From contig NC_012875.2 in assembly GCF_000003195.3 (NCBI RefSeq), forward strand, positions 21,678,842 through 21,742,841: a DNA stretch of 64,000 bases. The letters are read 5' to 3'. The notes beneath the pieces are model-generated. The model saw nothing but the letters and a program-made list of their open reading frames with translations. It did not search any database and was not told the origin of the DNA. This stretch comes from Sorghum bicolor. Taxonomy: Eukaryota > Streptophyta > Magnoliopsida > Poales > Poaceae. Positions 35,609-47,797 of this stretch are shown one piece after another; the stretch's first letter is position 1; each line of letters opens with the position of its first letter. The translations under genes and the position numbers were made by a program.

Positions 35609-37892
35609 ATGGCCACTCTCGTTTCGCAGATTTTGCGCTCCACGGTGATTTGGTTCGGGAGCCTCGATTCATGTCTACCGGTTTCGGCTACGACATGATC
35701 CTGCTCTCGGTCAAAGGACCGGAAGGAGCACGCATTGCGCCCGCACGACTGAGGGCTCCAAGACGGCCTCGCCACCATGCCTCCCCGCCCAAGAAGAGGC
35801 GTGGACAGCACCGCCACCACTCCTCTGCCTCCTCACGGTCACCGGCTCGTGCCAGGCGAGTGGTGACGCAGAAGCCGACAACCCCACGCACCGAAGCCGC
35901 AGGTACGACGGCCCGACGTCACGAGGATCGCGCGACGACGATGGGTGACGACGTGCCTCGCGCGCCCTCGTCCCCCACAACGCTACTTCCGCACGGGCTA
36001 TTCGCCCCAAGAAGAGCACTACCGTTCGGTCCGAACAACGCCGCGGCATCGCTCGCCAGGACGATATGTCCGAACGCCCAGACGTACGTGGAGCGACCAA
36101 TGGTCCTCCCACATGACGCTGGAGCACAGCAACAAGCACCCGAGCTGCCGGATTTCTCCCACGTGCGAGGCTTCTGATGCCTAGGACCTGGGCGATACAC
36201 GATCACCTCATTCAGGCAGCAGGTACTGGAGGAAAGACGAGGATGCTTCTACGCCACCGAGCCGGACCCCGACTCAGAATCCGACAGCTACGACCCTACT
36301 AGGGAATGCTTCAACATCGACGGGGAGGTAGAAACCACCGACGAAACACAAAACGCCGTCGCCGGCGGACGAGCCCCTGTAGCAAGGGAGGACCCCAGGA
36401 CGCCTGGGAACGACGGACGGGTCGACCCCTCGCCGCAGGAAGATAAAGCCACACAACTTGCACAGTTACGGGAGCTCAGAGCAAAGCTCGATGAAGATCG
36501 CGAGCGCCTTGTCTAGCTCGAGCTGGTCCTCGAGCAGGACCAACTACACCCGCATGGAGGAGGTGCCCGTAGACGGGCTCGAGAAGTACATCGACAGATC
36601 GTCGGGGACGGGGAACCAGAGCAACCCGTCAGCCGCTTCCCCCGAGCGGGGCAGAACGTCGTGGTGGCGACGATGCTGCTACGTAACATGCCTAAACCCT
36701 CGAACTCCCAAGCGCGGTGAATTCGAGACGAGGTGCAGACTCTGCTTCAAGTAGCGGCAGTTCAGCAGGCCGAGAGCTCAGCTTCTCGACGTCGAGGAGC
36801 AGCCACGGAGAGGCATGACGAGCCGGTCCAAAATGAAAAGGAGGTGTCGGTCCATCAGTAACCACCCCCTCGAGGAAAGAGGACAGCGCCTGTCCAAAAC
36901 CACCCCATCGATATTCAACGGCGACATGACGCACGACACGACATCAACGAATATCGTCGCTGTCGACATGGGGATGCAGAGGAGCGCGGTTACAGCGCCC
37001 ACCGCGGTGGGCGATACGACAGCAACGAGGATCGGATGGCCCCGAAACCGCCATGCCCTCGCGTGTTCAGTAGAGCGATCCGCAGCATGCCACTGCCCCG
37101 CGACTAGCATTGCTAAATACAATGGCGAAACCAAGCCAGAACTGTGGTTGGCGGACTTCCGGCTAGCTTTTCAGTTGGGTGGCGCTCGAGGGGACGATCG
37201 AGCCATCATCTGACAGTTACCGCTTTTCCTCTCCGACACCGCCCGCAGATGGCTCGAGGAGCTCCCAGCCAACCAAATCCACGATTGGACCGATTTGGTC
37301 AGAGTATTCGAGGGCAACTTCAAAGGGACCTACATACGACCCGGCAACTCATGGGACCTCAGCAAGTGCAAGCAGAAATCAGGATAAACTCTCAGAGAGT
37401 AGGCCCGACGCTTTTTGAAGCAGCGCACCGAGCTGCCGCACATCCCAGACCACGACATCATCTTGGCCTTTGCCTCAGGCACCACTTGCCGAGATTTGGT
37501 GCGGGAATTGGGCCGGAATCGCCCTCTGACTATCGACGAGCTAATGGACGTGGTGGCAAACTATGCTGCAGGGGAGGAAGCGGTTGGCACTTTCTTCAGC
37601 TACGAAGGAGGCAAAGGAAATTCGCCAGCCGATGACACTCGGCCCCAGTCGAGGACCCAAGAAGAACAAAAACAAGAAGAAAGCACGGCCGCTCCAACGG
37701 GAGGCCCTCGACGACGATCTTGTCGCTGCCGTGGAGCGTAAAAAACCCCGAGGACCTCCTGAGGGGGCTATCTTTGACAAGATGCTAAAGGAGCCCTACC
37801 CTTACCATAAGGGAGGGGCGAACCACAAGCTTGAAGACTGCCGCATACTGAAAAGACACTTCGACGGCCTGGGATTTAAGAAGGACGACTAG
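35609..37892 (+). pseudogene. gag: Tat-element gag, degraded
   Basis: Gag would form the particle. Pieces are spread over three frames. An N-terminal Arg/Pro/Ala-rich part (frame open 35650-36177) leads to a helical, charged segment around 36388-36900 with in-frame stops at 36175-36177 (TGA) and 36514-36516 (TAG). The conserved Gag core (ELWLADFRLAFQLGG, then ARRWLEELPANQIHDW) runs from about 37100 to 37600, interrupted by stops at 37211-37213 (TGA), 37385-37387 (TAA) and 37400-37402 (TAG). A frame change near 37600-37640 leads to the C-terminal part (37563-37892), ending with a His/Cys motif (PYHKGGANHKLEDC) whose expected first Cys is Tyr. The ATG at 35609 is a plausible start but that frame closes soon after. 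Confidence 0.85.
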
Positions 37893-37964
37893 AAGAAAGA
37901 AAAGAGCGGCGACAAGGGGGACGACAAAGAAGACGAGGGTTTCCCAGCCGTCCATGACTGCTAC

Positions 37965-38750
37965 ATGATTTACGGCGGACCCTCAACGCAGCTAACTGCA
38001 AGGCAGCGCAAGAGGGAGCGCCGTGAGGTCTTTGCAGCAAGGATGGCGGTGCCCCAGTACCTCAACTGGTCAAACACCCCCATCACCTTCAATCGAGACG
38101 ACCATCCCGACAAGGTAGTCGCCCCTGGCGTCTACCCACTCGTCGTCGACCCTATCATCGTCAACACCAGACTCTCGAAGGTGCTGATGGATGGCGGCAG
38201 CAGCCTGAACATCATCTACCTCGAGACCCTCGACCTCCTCGGCATCGAAAGGATACAGCTCCAACCAAGCGGGGGCCGCTTCCATGGTGTCGTACCTGGA
38301 AAGAAGGCGTTGCCAGTAGGTCGAATCGACCTGCCGGTCTGTTTTGGCACGACGGCCAATTTCAGAAAGGAGGTCCTCACCTTTGAGGTGGTGGGATTTT
38401 GAGGCACGTACCACGCCATCATCGGGCGCCCGGGCTACGCAAAGTTCATGGCTATCCCCAACTACACCTATCTGAAGCTGAAGATGCCCGGGCCCAAGGG
38501 GGTCATCACCGTCAGCTCGTCCTACGAGCATGCGTACGAGTGCGACGTCGAGTGTGTCGAGTATGGAGAAGCCGTCGAGAACTCCACCGACCTCGCTTCA
38601 AAGCTCGAGGCCCTTGCTACAGAAGCTCCGGAACCCAAGCGTCACGCGGGCAGCTTCGAGCCGGCAGAAGGCACGAAGAAGATCCCGCTCGACCCCAACG
38701 GCTCCGACGGCAAGGTGCTGACGATCAGCGCCGACCTCGACCCCAAATAG
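37965..38750 (+). pseudogene. Tat-element protease region
   Basis: The frame contains an aspartic protease core with VLMDGGSSLNIIY (about 38180-38220) and, past a stop, the flap-side segment HAIIGRPGYAKFMA. In-frame stops are TGA at 38400-38402 and TAG at 38748-38750; RT coding continues in the same frame after the latter. The protease would mature the polyprotein. The Gly in place of the usual Ser/Thr of D-S/T-G occurs in several plant gypsy lineages, so it is not by itself a defect. The linker 38500-38740 is acidic and Glu/Ala-rich. Confidence 0.85.
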
Positions 38751-38756
38751 GAAGCC

Positions 38757-40608
38757 GTGCTCGTTGACTTTCTCCGTGCAAACACCGACATGTTTGCATG
38801 GAGTCCCTCGAACATGCTAGGCTTACCGAGGGAAGTCGCCGAGCACTCCTTGGAAATTCGAGCCGGCTCCAAGCCAGTGAAGCAGCGGCTGCGTCGCTTC
38901 GACGAGGAGAAACGCAAGATCATTGGCGAGGAGATCCACAAGCTTTTGACGGCCGGATTCATCAAGGAGGTTCACTATCCCGACTGGTTAGCAAACCCTG
39001 TACTAGTTAAGAAAAAGAATGGGAAGATGAGGATGTGTGTCGATTACACGAGTTTAAATAAAGCATGTCCGAAAGTTGCCACGCATTGATCAAATTGTTG
39101 ACTCTACCGCGGGATGTGAAACCATTTCTTTCCTTGATGCATACTTTGGTTACCATCAAATAAAAATGAAAGAGTCCGACCAGCTCGCGACATCTTTCAT
39201 TACGCCTTTTGGGATGTACTGTTATGTGACCATGCCGTTTGGGCTCCGAAACGCTGGAGCAACATACCAGCGATGCATGCTCCATGTGTTTGGCAAGCAT
39301 ATAGGGTCGACGGTCGAGGCATACGTCGACGACATTGTCGTCAAATCGAAGAAACGAGGCGACCTGATTCAGGACCTCGAGATTGCTTTCGGTTGTCTAC
39401 GCGCCAACAAAATCAATCTCAACCCCGAGAAGTGCGTCTTTGGCGTGCCTCGAGGCATGCTCTTGGGATACATAGTCTCCCAACGTGGCATCGAGGCCAA
39501 TCCCGAGAAAGTCTCGGCCATTGCGAGAATGGGGTCGATTCGAGACGTCAAGGGAGTACAAAAAGTCACGGGGTGCCTGGCGGCACTAAGCCGCTTTATC
39601 TCAAGGCTAGGGGAAAAAGCGTTGCCACTGTATCGGCTCTTGAAAAAGGCTGAACATTTCTCGTGGACCCCTGAAGCCGAGGAGGCCCTCGACAGCCTGA
39701 AGAAAACATTGACCTCCACCCCGGTCCTAGTTCCACCTCAGCCCGCAGAACCTCTGCTTCTGTACGTAGCTGCAACGACCCAGGTGGTCAGTGCGGCAGT
39801 GGTGGTCGAAAGACAGGAGGAAGGACATGCGCTGCCGGTCCAGAGGCCGGTCTACTTCATCAGCGAGGTACTATCAAAAACCAAGGTACGGTACCCACAG
39901 ATCCAGAAACTAATCTACGCAGTGATCGTCGCTCGACGCAAGCTACGACACTACTTCCTTGGTCACCCAATCACGGTGGTCTCGTCCTTCCCCTTGGGAG
40001 AGATCATCCAAAGTCGGGAGGCCACAGGAAGAATCGCCAAATGGTCGGTCGAGCTCATGACTGAGACCCTCACTTATGCGCCCTGCAAAGCCATCAAATC
40101 TCAAGCTCTAGCGGACTTTGTCGCGGAGTGGACGGACTCCCAGCTCCCCCCGGCTCAAGTTCAAGCGGAGCTGTGGACGATGTACTTCGACGGATCTCTC
40201 ATGAAGACGAGAGCTGGGGCAGGTCTGCTGCTCATGTCACCCCTCGGCGTCCATATGAGGTATGTCATCAGAATACATTTCGCCGCATCTAACAACATCG
40301 CGGAGTACGAGGCCCTTGTCAACGGGCTGAAGATCGCCATTGAGCTAGGAGATTGGCGCCTCGACGTTCGAGGCGACTCTCAGCTTGTCATCGACCAAGT
40401 AATGAAGGCCTCGAGCTGCCACGATCCAAAAATGGAGGCATACTGCAAGGAGGTACGTTGACTCGAGGATAAATTCCACGGCCTCGAGCTCGTCCACATC
40501 GCCCGACGCTACAACGAGGCAGCCAACGAACTCGCCAAGATCGCGTCAACTCGAGGCACGGTCCCGCCCGACGCATTCTCGAGAGATCTGTTCGAGCCAT
40601 CCGTCGAC
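38757..40608 (+). pseudogene. Tat-element reverse transcriptase with two RNase H domains
   Basis: RT starts near 38760 (VDFLRANTDMFAWSP). A short deletion around 39073-39076, just after LNKACPK, shifts the frame; the fingers/palm continue in the next frame from 39076. The catalytic YVDD lies at 39322-39333, followed by thumb and connection. The first RNase H (about 39660-40090) has LYVAATTQ where an acidic residue is expected, a degeneration known in Tat elements. The second, archaeal-type RNase H (about 40170-40550) has YFDGS, EYEAL and GDSQLVI. Its final conserved Asp position reads Asn (EAANELAK). An in-frame TGA at 40459-40461 cuts this domain. The enzyme would copy element RNA into DNA and remove the RNA strand. 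Confidence 0.88.
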
Positions 40609-41965
40609 TTGAGCTCAGGGGCTGACATCGAAACCACCGCCCCCCATCCAGCCGACGCTATCGAAGCCCTGCTGGCGGCAGCAGAAGTAATGGAAGTGGA
40701 ACAGCGTCCTGGTCGACCGTTCGACTGGCGCACGCCGTTTCTCGATTGCCTGATTCGATGCGAGCTACCGGAAGATCGATCCGAGGCTCGTCGTATCGCT
40801 CGACGGGCCAAACCATACGTAATCTACGGCGAAAGCAAGGAACTATATCGACGAAGCCTGACCGGGATCTTGCAGCGCTGCATTACCATAGAAGAAGGCC
40901 GAAAGCTCCTCGAGGTTCTACACTCGGGGCTTGCGGCCACCACGCTGCTCCACGGACCCTCGTAGGGAACGCTTTCTGACAAGGCTTCTACTGGCCAACG
41001 GCCGTAGCTGACGCCACAGAACTCGTGCGCTCGTGCCACGGGTGTCAATTCTATGCCAAGCAGACCCATCTTCCTGCTCATGCTCTCTAGATGATCCCCA
41101 TCACATGGTCGTTTGCGGTATGGGGTCTCAACCTCGTAGGCCCTCTACAAAAAGCGGCAGGAGGGTACACCCATTTGCTGGTGGCCATCGACAAATTCTC
41201 CAAATGGATCGAGGCTCGACCCATCACGAACATCCGCTCTGAGCAGGCCGTCCTCTTCTTCACCGACAACATCCACCGGTTTGGGATACCCAACGTCATC
41301 ATCACCGACAACGGCACCCAGTTCACTGGCAAAAAGTTATTGGACTTCTGTGAGTGGCATCACATCCGTGGGAACTGGTCCGCAGTTACTCATCCTCGAA
41401 CTAACGGCTAGGTCAAGCATGCCAACGGCATGATATTGCAGGGGCTCAAGCCAAGAATCTACAACTAGTTGAAGAAATTTGGCAAGAAATGGGTCGAAGA
41501 GCTCTCTTCGGTCCTATGGAGTCTAAGGACGACGCCTAGCAGGGTCACAAAATATACCCCATTCTTCATGGTCTACGGCTCCGAGGCTGTGCTTCCAACA
41601 GACCTAGAGTATGGGTCACCCCGACTCAAGGCCTACAACGAGCAGACGAACAAGGAGACTCGAGAGAACGCGGTCGACCAGCTCGAGGAAGCTCGAGACA
41701 TGGCCCTCCTCAACTCCGCCAGGTACCAGCAGAAGCTTCGACGCTATCACGACAAGCACGTGCGCAAAAGGGATCTGAACGTGGGTGACCTCGTCCTACG
41801 GCGGCGGCAAAGCAACCAAGGACGCCACAAGCTGACCCCACCATGGGAAGGCCCATACATGGTGGCTGAGGTCCTGAAGCTAGGACGTACAAGCTCGTGG
41901 ACGAAAAAGGGGCGGTCTTCACCAACGCGTGGAACATCGAACAGCTACGTCGATTCTACCCCTAG
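40609..41965 (+). pseudogene. Tat-element integrase, inactivated
   Basis: A linker rich in acidic residues (40609-40900) leads to the zinc-binding region, which is broken by a stop at 40963-40965 and a frame change before 41000; only its CHGCQFYAK half is clear. The core follows in frame from about 41090. The first catalytic Asp is Asn (VWGLNLVGP), the second is kept (VIITDNGTQF), and the Glu is replaced (VKHANG where VERANG-like is usual). In-frame TAGs stand at 41088-41090, 41409-41411 and 41466-41468. A further one-base frame change near 41880-41890 precedes the natural TAG at 41963-41965. Family knowledge: integrase joins element cDNA to chromosomes; this copy cannot. Confidence 0.88.
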
Positions 41966-42490
41966 AGTTTTGAATTTTTATGTTCCCATGTACATTCTGT
42001 ACCAAGATACCATGAATGAATGCATGAATAAACAAGATCCTTTCCTCGAGTAATTTACTTTTTCGCCAGTCAAGGTCTCGACGTTGGAAGGGAGTACCAA
42101 GTATGACCCATCATAGTCGATACTCCCTCGGGGGCTAGCAGGGGGGACCCCCCCAAGTTCCTAAAAACCAAACGATTTTTTCTTTTCTATAAGTATACCT
42201 CGCACGGTCGAGTAGTAAAGGCACCTCAAGCCCCTTAAGGGCCGAGAGACGACGAGCCTGAGAACCCCTACGCCCCCGGGCTATGGTAACTCTACTCACT
42301 CCCTCACCCTCGAGGCAATCAAGGTCACCTTAGGAAAAGACCAAATGAGGAAACAAAGGAATTTCGAACACAAAAGATAAGCAGATATTCACAAATCATA
42401 AGGACCACTCGAGGTACAATGTATCACTTAATAAGTACTTTACAATGGGCCTGGGCACCCAGAATAGGCTCGCAAGCCTCAGTCCGTGTC
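41966..42490 (+). other. Spacer between pol and the antisense gene
   Basis: Non-coding stretch after the integrase stop. It includes G- and C-rich runs (CTCGGGGGCTAGC near 42128, similar to the tract before the 3' LTR) and a polypyrimidine part near 42178-42190. No domain seen. It would be the 3' untranslated part and terminator region of the minus-strand gene. Confidence 0.5.
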
Positions 42491-42957
42491 TCAGCCCTCA
42501 CCGCCACCGTCCGCGCCCGAGCCAGTCTCGGGAGGAAGCACTTCTGGCTCGAACAGCTTTGCCAGCCTTTCCCCAGGGGCCTCCGCATCGTCGATCAAGG
42601 CGTGGAGCCTCTCCTCGTTCTCTGCGTCGGTCTTAGAAATATCGGTAACAAAACAGTGGGACACCACCTCCATATCGTAGGAAAAGCCTGAGCAGACAAC
42701 CGCCATTGCCCGCGTCACCCCGGTATGAAGGGCGTCCCGCACTCGGTCCCTCAGCGTGGCACCTAGGTAGCACAACTGATCGACCAGCGCGTCGCCACGA
42801 GCCGCTTCCATCGACTCGTCCATAGGCTCGAGTTCCCAGGAGGCCGAGAGATCGCTTATCGCTGTCCGCAGCCGATCGTTCAAAGCGACCTCCCCCTTGA
42901 GCTGAGCCTTGGCGGAGCGGGCCTCGACTTGAGCAGGTAGAAGCTCGTCTTTAAGCC

Positions 42958-43032
42958 CTACAAAGACCGACACGAAGAAAGTAGACAACACAAAACATGC
43001 CTTGGAAAAGAAACACGATAGCAGAAACATAC
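42958..43032 (-). other. Last candidate intron of the antisense gene (75 nt)
   Basis: Starts GTATGTTTCTG and ends CTTTGTAG on the minus strand. The encoded stretch if retained is Phe/Cys/Val-rich and unlike the charged protein on either side, which supports splicing. Length is a multiple of three and open. Confidence 0.65.
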
Positions 43033-43693
43033 CACGAATCTTCTCCTCTAGAGCCGGATTCTCGCCAACCAAGTCGGTGTTGGCCCTCTCGATCTCCCTC
43101 TAGGAGCGCGCCAGGTCAGTGTTGGCAACTCGCAAGTCCTCGATCGCCTTGCCCGCCTGCGCAATAGATCCCTCCTTCTCCAGCAGCGCCCTCTTCAGAC
43201 GATCGACCTCGTCAGAAAGCCCGCGAGAGCGAGCCCGCTCCGCCTCGAGAACCTCGAGGGCCTTCTTCCTGGCCTCCTCCGCGGCGCTCCGAGCGATTTC
43301 GCTCTTCACACACTCTCCCTTCATCTCTCGATAGGCCTCTCGGGCAGAGGCAAGGTCAGCCTTGATGAGACCCTTCTCCTTATCAAGATCGGCAACTGCG
43401 TCCTTGTAAAATATGGCCTCTTCCTGGGCCTTGGACGCGGCCTCCTCTACCATCATGGTCCGCTCCCTCAGCTGCATGGCCTCTTCTACTGCCGTCCTCG
43501 AGGCTTCCCGAGCTTCCGCCAAGGCGGCCTCCCTCTCCTTCTTCTCCTCCTCAAGCGCCACAAGCTCTTTGTAGGCCTTGAGGAGCTACTCCTGCGACTC
43601 TAGGAGTTGGTCTTTGAGAAGAGGGAGCTGCTCCCAGCCGCCCCTCGTCGCGTGGATAAAACCCGACTTCAAGCGGGAGGTCTCTTTCAGATC

Positions 43694-43766
43694 CTGCGAA
43701 CCTGTAGTCGAACAGTAAGAATACAAAACCAAACACCCTAGATAACTAAGATCCAAAGACACTTAC
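43694..43766 (-). other. Candidate intron of the antisense gene (73 nt)
   Basis: Starts GTAAGTGTC. The acceptor TTCGCAG at 43694 joins GLGPAYF to DLKETSRLKSG in frame; the nearer acceptor CTACAG at 43702 would give an immediate stop. Confidence 0.6.
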
Positions 43767-44931
43767 GAAATAAGCCGGACCGAGCCCGTTGTTGACGATG
43801 TCGGACAAGAGTCCCACCACGTGCTTCATCCAGAGGCAGAGCTCCTCGAGATGTTCCCACTTTTCGGCCTCCTTCCGATCATCCATAAAGATATTAGGCT
43901 CTAATGGATCGGTGGAGGCCCGAATGCAGATCCGACCATGGCCCCAGTTCTCCACCTCCTCCTCCGTGCGTGCCTTGACGCCCCGGATGAGCTCTTGTCG
44001 AGTGACCCCCCATGACGTAAAAATAGGTCGATAAGGGAGGGGAATCGCCCGTCGTCATCTACCGTCCTCCAGGTCCCGGTCTCGCCGGTATCACCCCCGC
44101 CCGACGTCCCGGCTTCATCCTCCCCAGCGGCATTGGGATCTTCCCACGGACGTCGATCTCGAAGGAATCCACGAGCGATCCCCTCGATGCCGTAGATCGT
44201 GCCCTTGATCTCTGACTGAGGGTCCGCAGGGGTGCGCATGGCGCAGGCAAGCGCCACCACTCCGTCTGCTCGCCCAGGCTCAGCCGGGATAGACGTAGGC
44301 GCTCCCGAACGGAGCCACGCAGGGGTCGGCGGACCATAAACCGGCAGACCCTCCTCTCCGGTCTCAAGCCTCTACGGCGACGGCAGCACCGGTTGGGGCG
44401 GGCTTCGTGGTGGCGGGTCGAGCAGCTCTTCTAACTGCTGACCCTCTTGTTGTTGCTGCCTCTAGAGTTCCAGCAGCTCTTGCTGCCGGTGTTGCTCCAG
44501 CAGCTCCTCGAGCTGTTCTCCTTGTTGCCGCCGCCCTTCCTCTTCTTCTTCTTCTCTTTCCCGTCGCGGCTGTTGCCGCTTCTCCTACAGCTATTGCTGC
44601 TCCTCCTAGAGCTGTTGCTACGGCTCCCGCGCACGCTCTTCTTCTTCCTTCTTCCTCCTCTCCTCGACAGAGTGGAGCCCGATGGGCCAAGGCGTCCGCT
44701 TTGTGATGGGAGAAGCCTCGACCTCCTCATCTACGGTGTGGGCATCCTTCGAGGGCCGAGCACCACTAGACCCACCACTAACGGTAATGGATCCCCTACG
44801 CCCCCAGACTGGGGAGGCTCGGGGGCTCCCCCCTGCTCTTGGGCACGAGGCGCCTCGATCCGCCTTGGTGACGACGGGGCGGTCTCTCCCGCTGATGGAC
44901 GAGGCGGGGTGCTCTTGACGCCCGTCGATGG

Positions 44932-45044
44932 CTGAGGTTTGGACAAACCTGTGTGCGTTCAAAAAATGATACATCAGCCATCGAAGAACTCAGCACAAGA
45001 ATCACCCAGCGCCAGTACCACTGGAAGGAGAACAAACCACTCAC
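44932..45044 (-). other. Candidate intron of the antisense gene (113 nt)
   Basis: Starts GTGAGTGG and ends CCTCAG on the minus strand. Joining the flanks gives an open frame, but the choice of downstream frame is not certain because two frames are open after it. Confidence 0.45.
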
Positions 45045-45903
45045 CCAAGTCTTTGGGAGCCGCCCCCACCTTGAGCTTCTTGGCCATCGAGGGTTGGGCC
45101 TGTTTGAGCGGCCGCTTCAACTTGAGGAACGGGAAATAACATAAGAGGAGCCGTAACCCGAGAAAATGCAAAGACATCGGAAGACAAGAATCACGACGCT
45201 AAGATCTTACCCCACAGGAAGAGCGACCCGCCTACCAGCACCCCGACCGGCTAGCTTCGAGCTGCCCCGCGTCGAGACCCCGGGCCTCTCACGGGCGGGC
45301 GCAGGCTTAGGCTCGGCATCTCCCGTCCGGCGTGCGCCAGAACTAGAACTCCCACGACCTACCTCCCCTAGCTTGAGGCCGTCACGGCAGCACGACCGCG
45401 AGTCAGTGGCCCCGTCGTCATGGTCTTAACTCGATGGCCCGGCCAGGATGCAGGAGGAGGTTGCGGGCGGGAGACGGTCCGACCCTGTGCAGGCATAGGG
45501 GGGTATCGGAGCGAGAGCGGCGCGGACAGGGCTCCCTTCGTTGATCGTCACGGGACCCGCTTGACGCCCCCTTAGGGGCCCCCGTCCGCGGAACGTCGAC
45601 GTCGGCCTGTGGCGGGCCCTCGAGGATTTTATCCAGGCGAGCCGCCATCCCCTCGGAGTCGTCGCTATCGTCGTCCCCGTCGTTGCCATCGTCTTCGTCA
45701 AGAGATTCCTCCTCAGATTCTCCCCTCTGCCTCGACTTCGCACGGCGTTTCATGAGCGCTTGTCGCTCGAGATTCTTCTTCTTTTCCTTTTTCTTTTCTA
45801 AATCCTTCGTGGATTTCTGTTTCTCCGTGGACTCGCGCCTCTTATCACGATCGGCGTCGTCCTCTTTTACCGGAGGTCTCGAGGACCGAGCGTCGATCGA
45901 GCC

Positions 45904-45975
45904 CTGAGAAAACGGAAGTAAGTCCCGGAAAAAGACGTAAAGATAAAAGTCGAATAACGAAGGAGAAAGACTCAC
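45904..45975 (-). other. Candidate intron 1 of the antisense gene
   Basis: On the minus strand it starts GTGAGTCTTTC and ends TTTTCTCAG, a good plant GT-AG pair with a pyrimidine-rich acceptor. It is 72 nt, a multiple of three, and free of stops in the gene's frame, so translation would also read through if it were retained. Spliced frame: EGSVDL to GSIDARSS. Confidence 0.65.
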
Positions 45976-47033
45976 CAGGTCAACCGACCCCTCATCGGGC
46001 CTCATGGGGAAGCCGTTGACCCGCTCAGGCTGAAAATCACCTGCGACGGTCGCTCGGACTCTGGCGGCGACCTCGTCATCCGCGGGCGCCACATTAGACA
46101 TCCGGCACATCTCGAGGTCGCAAGATGAAACGCCAGGGCCCATCTCGTCCATCCTCAGCGGCCGAGACATCAACGGGAGTACCCGTCGATGGTGGACGGC
46201 CGAGAGGACAAGCGCAGCGGTCAGGCCGTCCTCACAAAGTTTCTTCAAGGCGTCGAGGATGGGACGGAGCCACGATTGGAGGGTCTTGACGACGCCATAG
46301 TTCCAGTGGTCCGGACGCTCCGAGATCAAGCGCCCAGTGTAGTCGGGGAAGAGGTCGTCGTTGTTCCGCAGGTAGAACCACTGGGAGTCCTACCCGGCAT
46401 GGTTCGACGTAAGCCCGACCGGGATGTACTCTCGAGGCTCCTCGCCTTGTCGGTCTTCAGCACCAGGTTGAGGCAGCCGGCCCGCATCGGCTTCCTCACC
46501 CCTGTGGTCCCACTAGGGGCGTTGAAGAGCTCGCCCCGGTACAGGTGGAGCCACAGGTCCCAGTGCGGCATCATCCCAAGGTAGCCCTCGCACACCGCTG
46601 TGAAAACCGCCGCAGCGGTGATGGCGTTTGGCAAAAAATGCTGGAGCTCCACACCGTAATGGTGGCAGAGCGCCCGCATAAAATGGCTCGGAGGGGAGCC
46701 CAGACCGTGGCGGTGGAACTTGGCGAAGGAGACCACGTAGCCCTTGGGCGGTCTTGGTTCCCGGTGGTCCGCCGCCGGCGCGATCCACTCCGGCCGCGAC
46801 GAGGAAACGCAGGGGCGCAGGAGCCCCTCCCTCTCGAGCTCCAACAGCCGGCGCTCCGTCATCGACGACGGGCGCCAGTCGTCGACAGCGATGAGTCTCA
46901 CCGGCATCTTGAAAAAGGCGAGAAGGCGATGTGTGCTCGAGGGTGCGCGCGCGTGGAGACGGAGAGAAGGCAGAGGCAAGAGCAAAGGCGGAAGGCAGAA
47001 GACGGAAGGAGTAACGGCTGGGAGATCCGGCGA

Positions 47034-47041
47034 TATTTATA
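47034..47041 (-). promoter_or_regulatory. TATA box of the antisense gene
   Basis: TATAAATA on the minus strand (context CCTATAAATATCG) lies 127 bp upstream of the ATG at 46907, allowing a leader of roughly 95-100 nt. It is well outside the LTRs, so the gene seems to have its own promoter. Confidence 0.6.
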
Positions 47042-47797
47042 GGTGGCTAGCCCCCAACGGACAGATCCGGCGGATACGGTAATTCCCCTATTAGTAAATA
47101 AATGCGCCGCATAACGGTCCTTGCTTCTCTCACAGACAGGGCGCTACGAATTCCACGACGCTATAGTACCGCAACGGCTCTCGCTGAAAAGGCGCGCCCA
47201 ATGGGCAAAAAGGCGAACCGTCGTGACCCTTTCCTTCCCCTGCAAGCTAAGGTATGCATTCATCACGATGAAAATCTCGAGAGGTCGCAGGCTAACCCAC
47301 CGAACGGGTTCGACAGCCGATCACGAGTACCAGAGTCAGGGATGCCCAGCGAGTGGTCGAAAAGCGAGGCCCGCCTCGAGAACTCGCTGGGGATGTCCAA
47401 GGCGAGGACGAGACGGTCGAGAGGGATCCCCACGAAGGGAGGCATCGAGCCGCTGGACTCTATCAAACGAGACCAGTAACCCCGACCACATCGACCTCGC
47501 TTTATGAGAACGCCTCCAGGCTACAGCTGACCAGCTCGAACGGGGCACAAGTTCTCAATTGGATTACCCGATAGGAGCTCAATCTGGGGTAGAGGACGCT
47601 CGCTCCACCGGGAGTACGTCGCAAACCCGACGCTAAACCAACCGATCAAAGCCTCTAGCTCCTCCTCCATGACGAACACCAAGAGCGCTTCTGTCAGATA
47701 AGACCACATAACCCTCAAAGGAGTCAAAGACTCCTCCAAGGGCTCGGGGGCTACCCCTGCGGGGGTCGCTCGTGCGACCCCACGGAAACTCGATCGA

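Larger units (their letters stand above)
42491..46907 (-). pseudogene. Antisense gene of the Tat element ('putative gypsy type transposon' family), degraded
   Basis: Read on the minus strand. The ATG chosen is at 46907-46905 (MPVRLIAVDDW); an upstream in-frame ATG at 46985 is possible. The first 200 codons carry the plant domain described as 'putative gypsy type transposon' (GSPPSHFMRALCHHYGVEL ... YLGMMPHWDLW), function unknown. Next come a frameshift near 46445, a TAG at 46392-46390, a highly charged Lys/Glu/Asp region (45900-45600), a Gln/Glu/Arg low-complexity part (44690-44400), and a long Ala/Glu/Lys coiled coil (43561-43100). The C-terminal domain ends at 42491. Candidate GT-AG introns interrupt it at 45975-45904, 45044-44932, 43766-43694 and 43032-42958. 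Additional in-frame TAGs (for example 43102-43100) show decay. Genes like this occur in the 3' region of Grande/Retand-type elements (established knowledge); their role is unknown. Confidence 0.78.

Noticed and set aside
44407..44935. Leu/Ala-rich plus-strand frames resembling membrane proteins
   Set aside because: They are the complement of a Gln/Glu/Arg-rich low-complexity part of the antisense gene; no conserved family.
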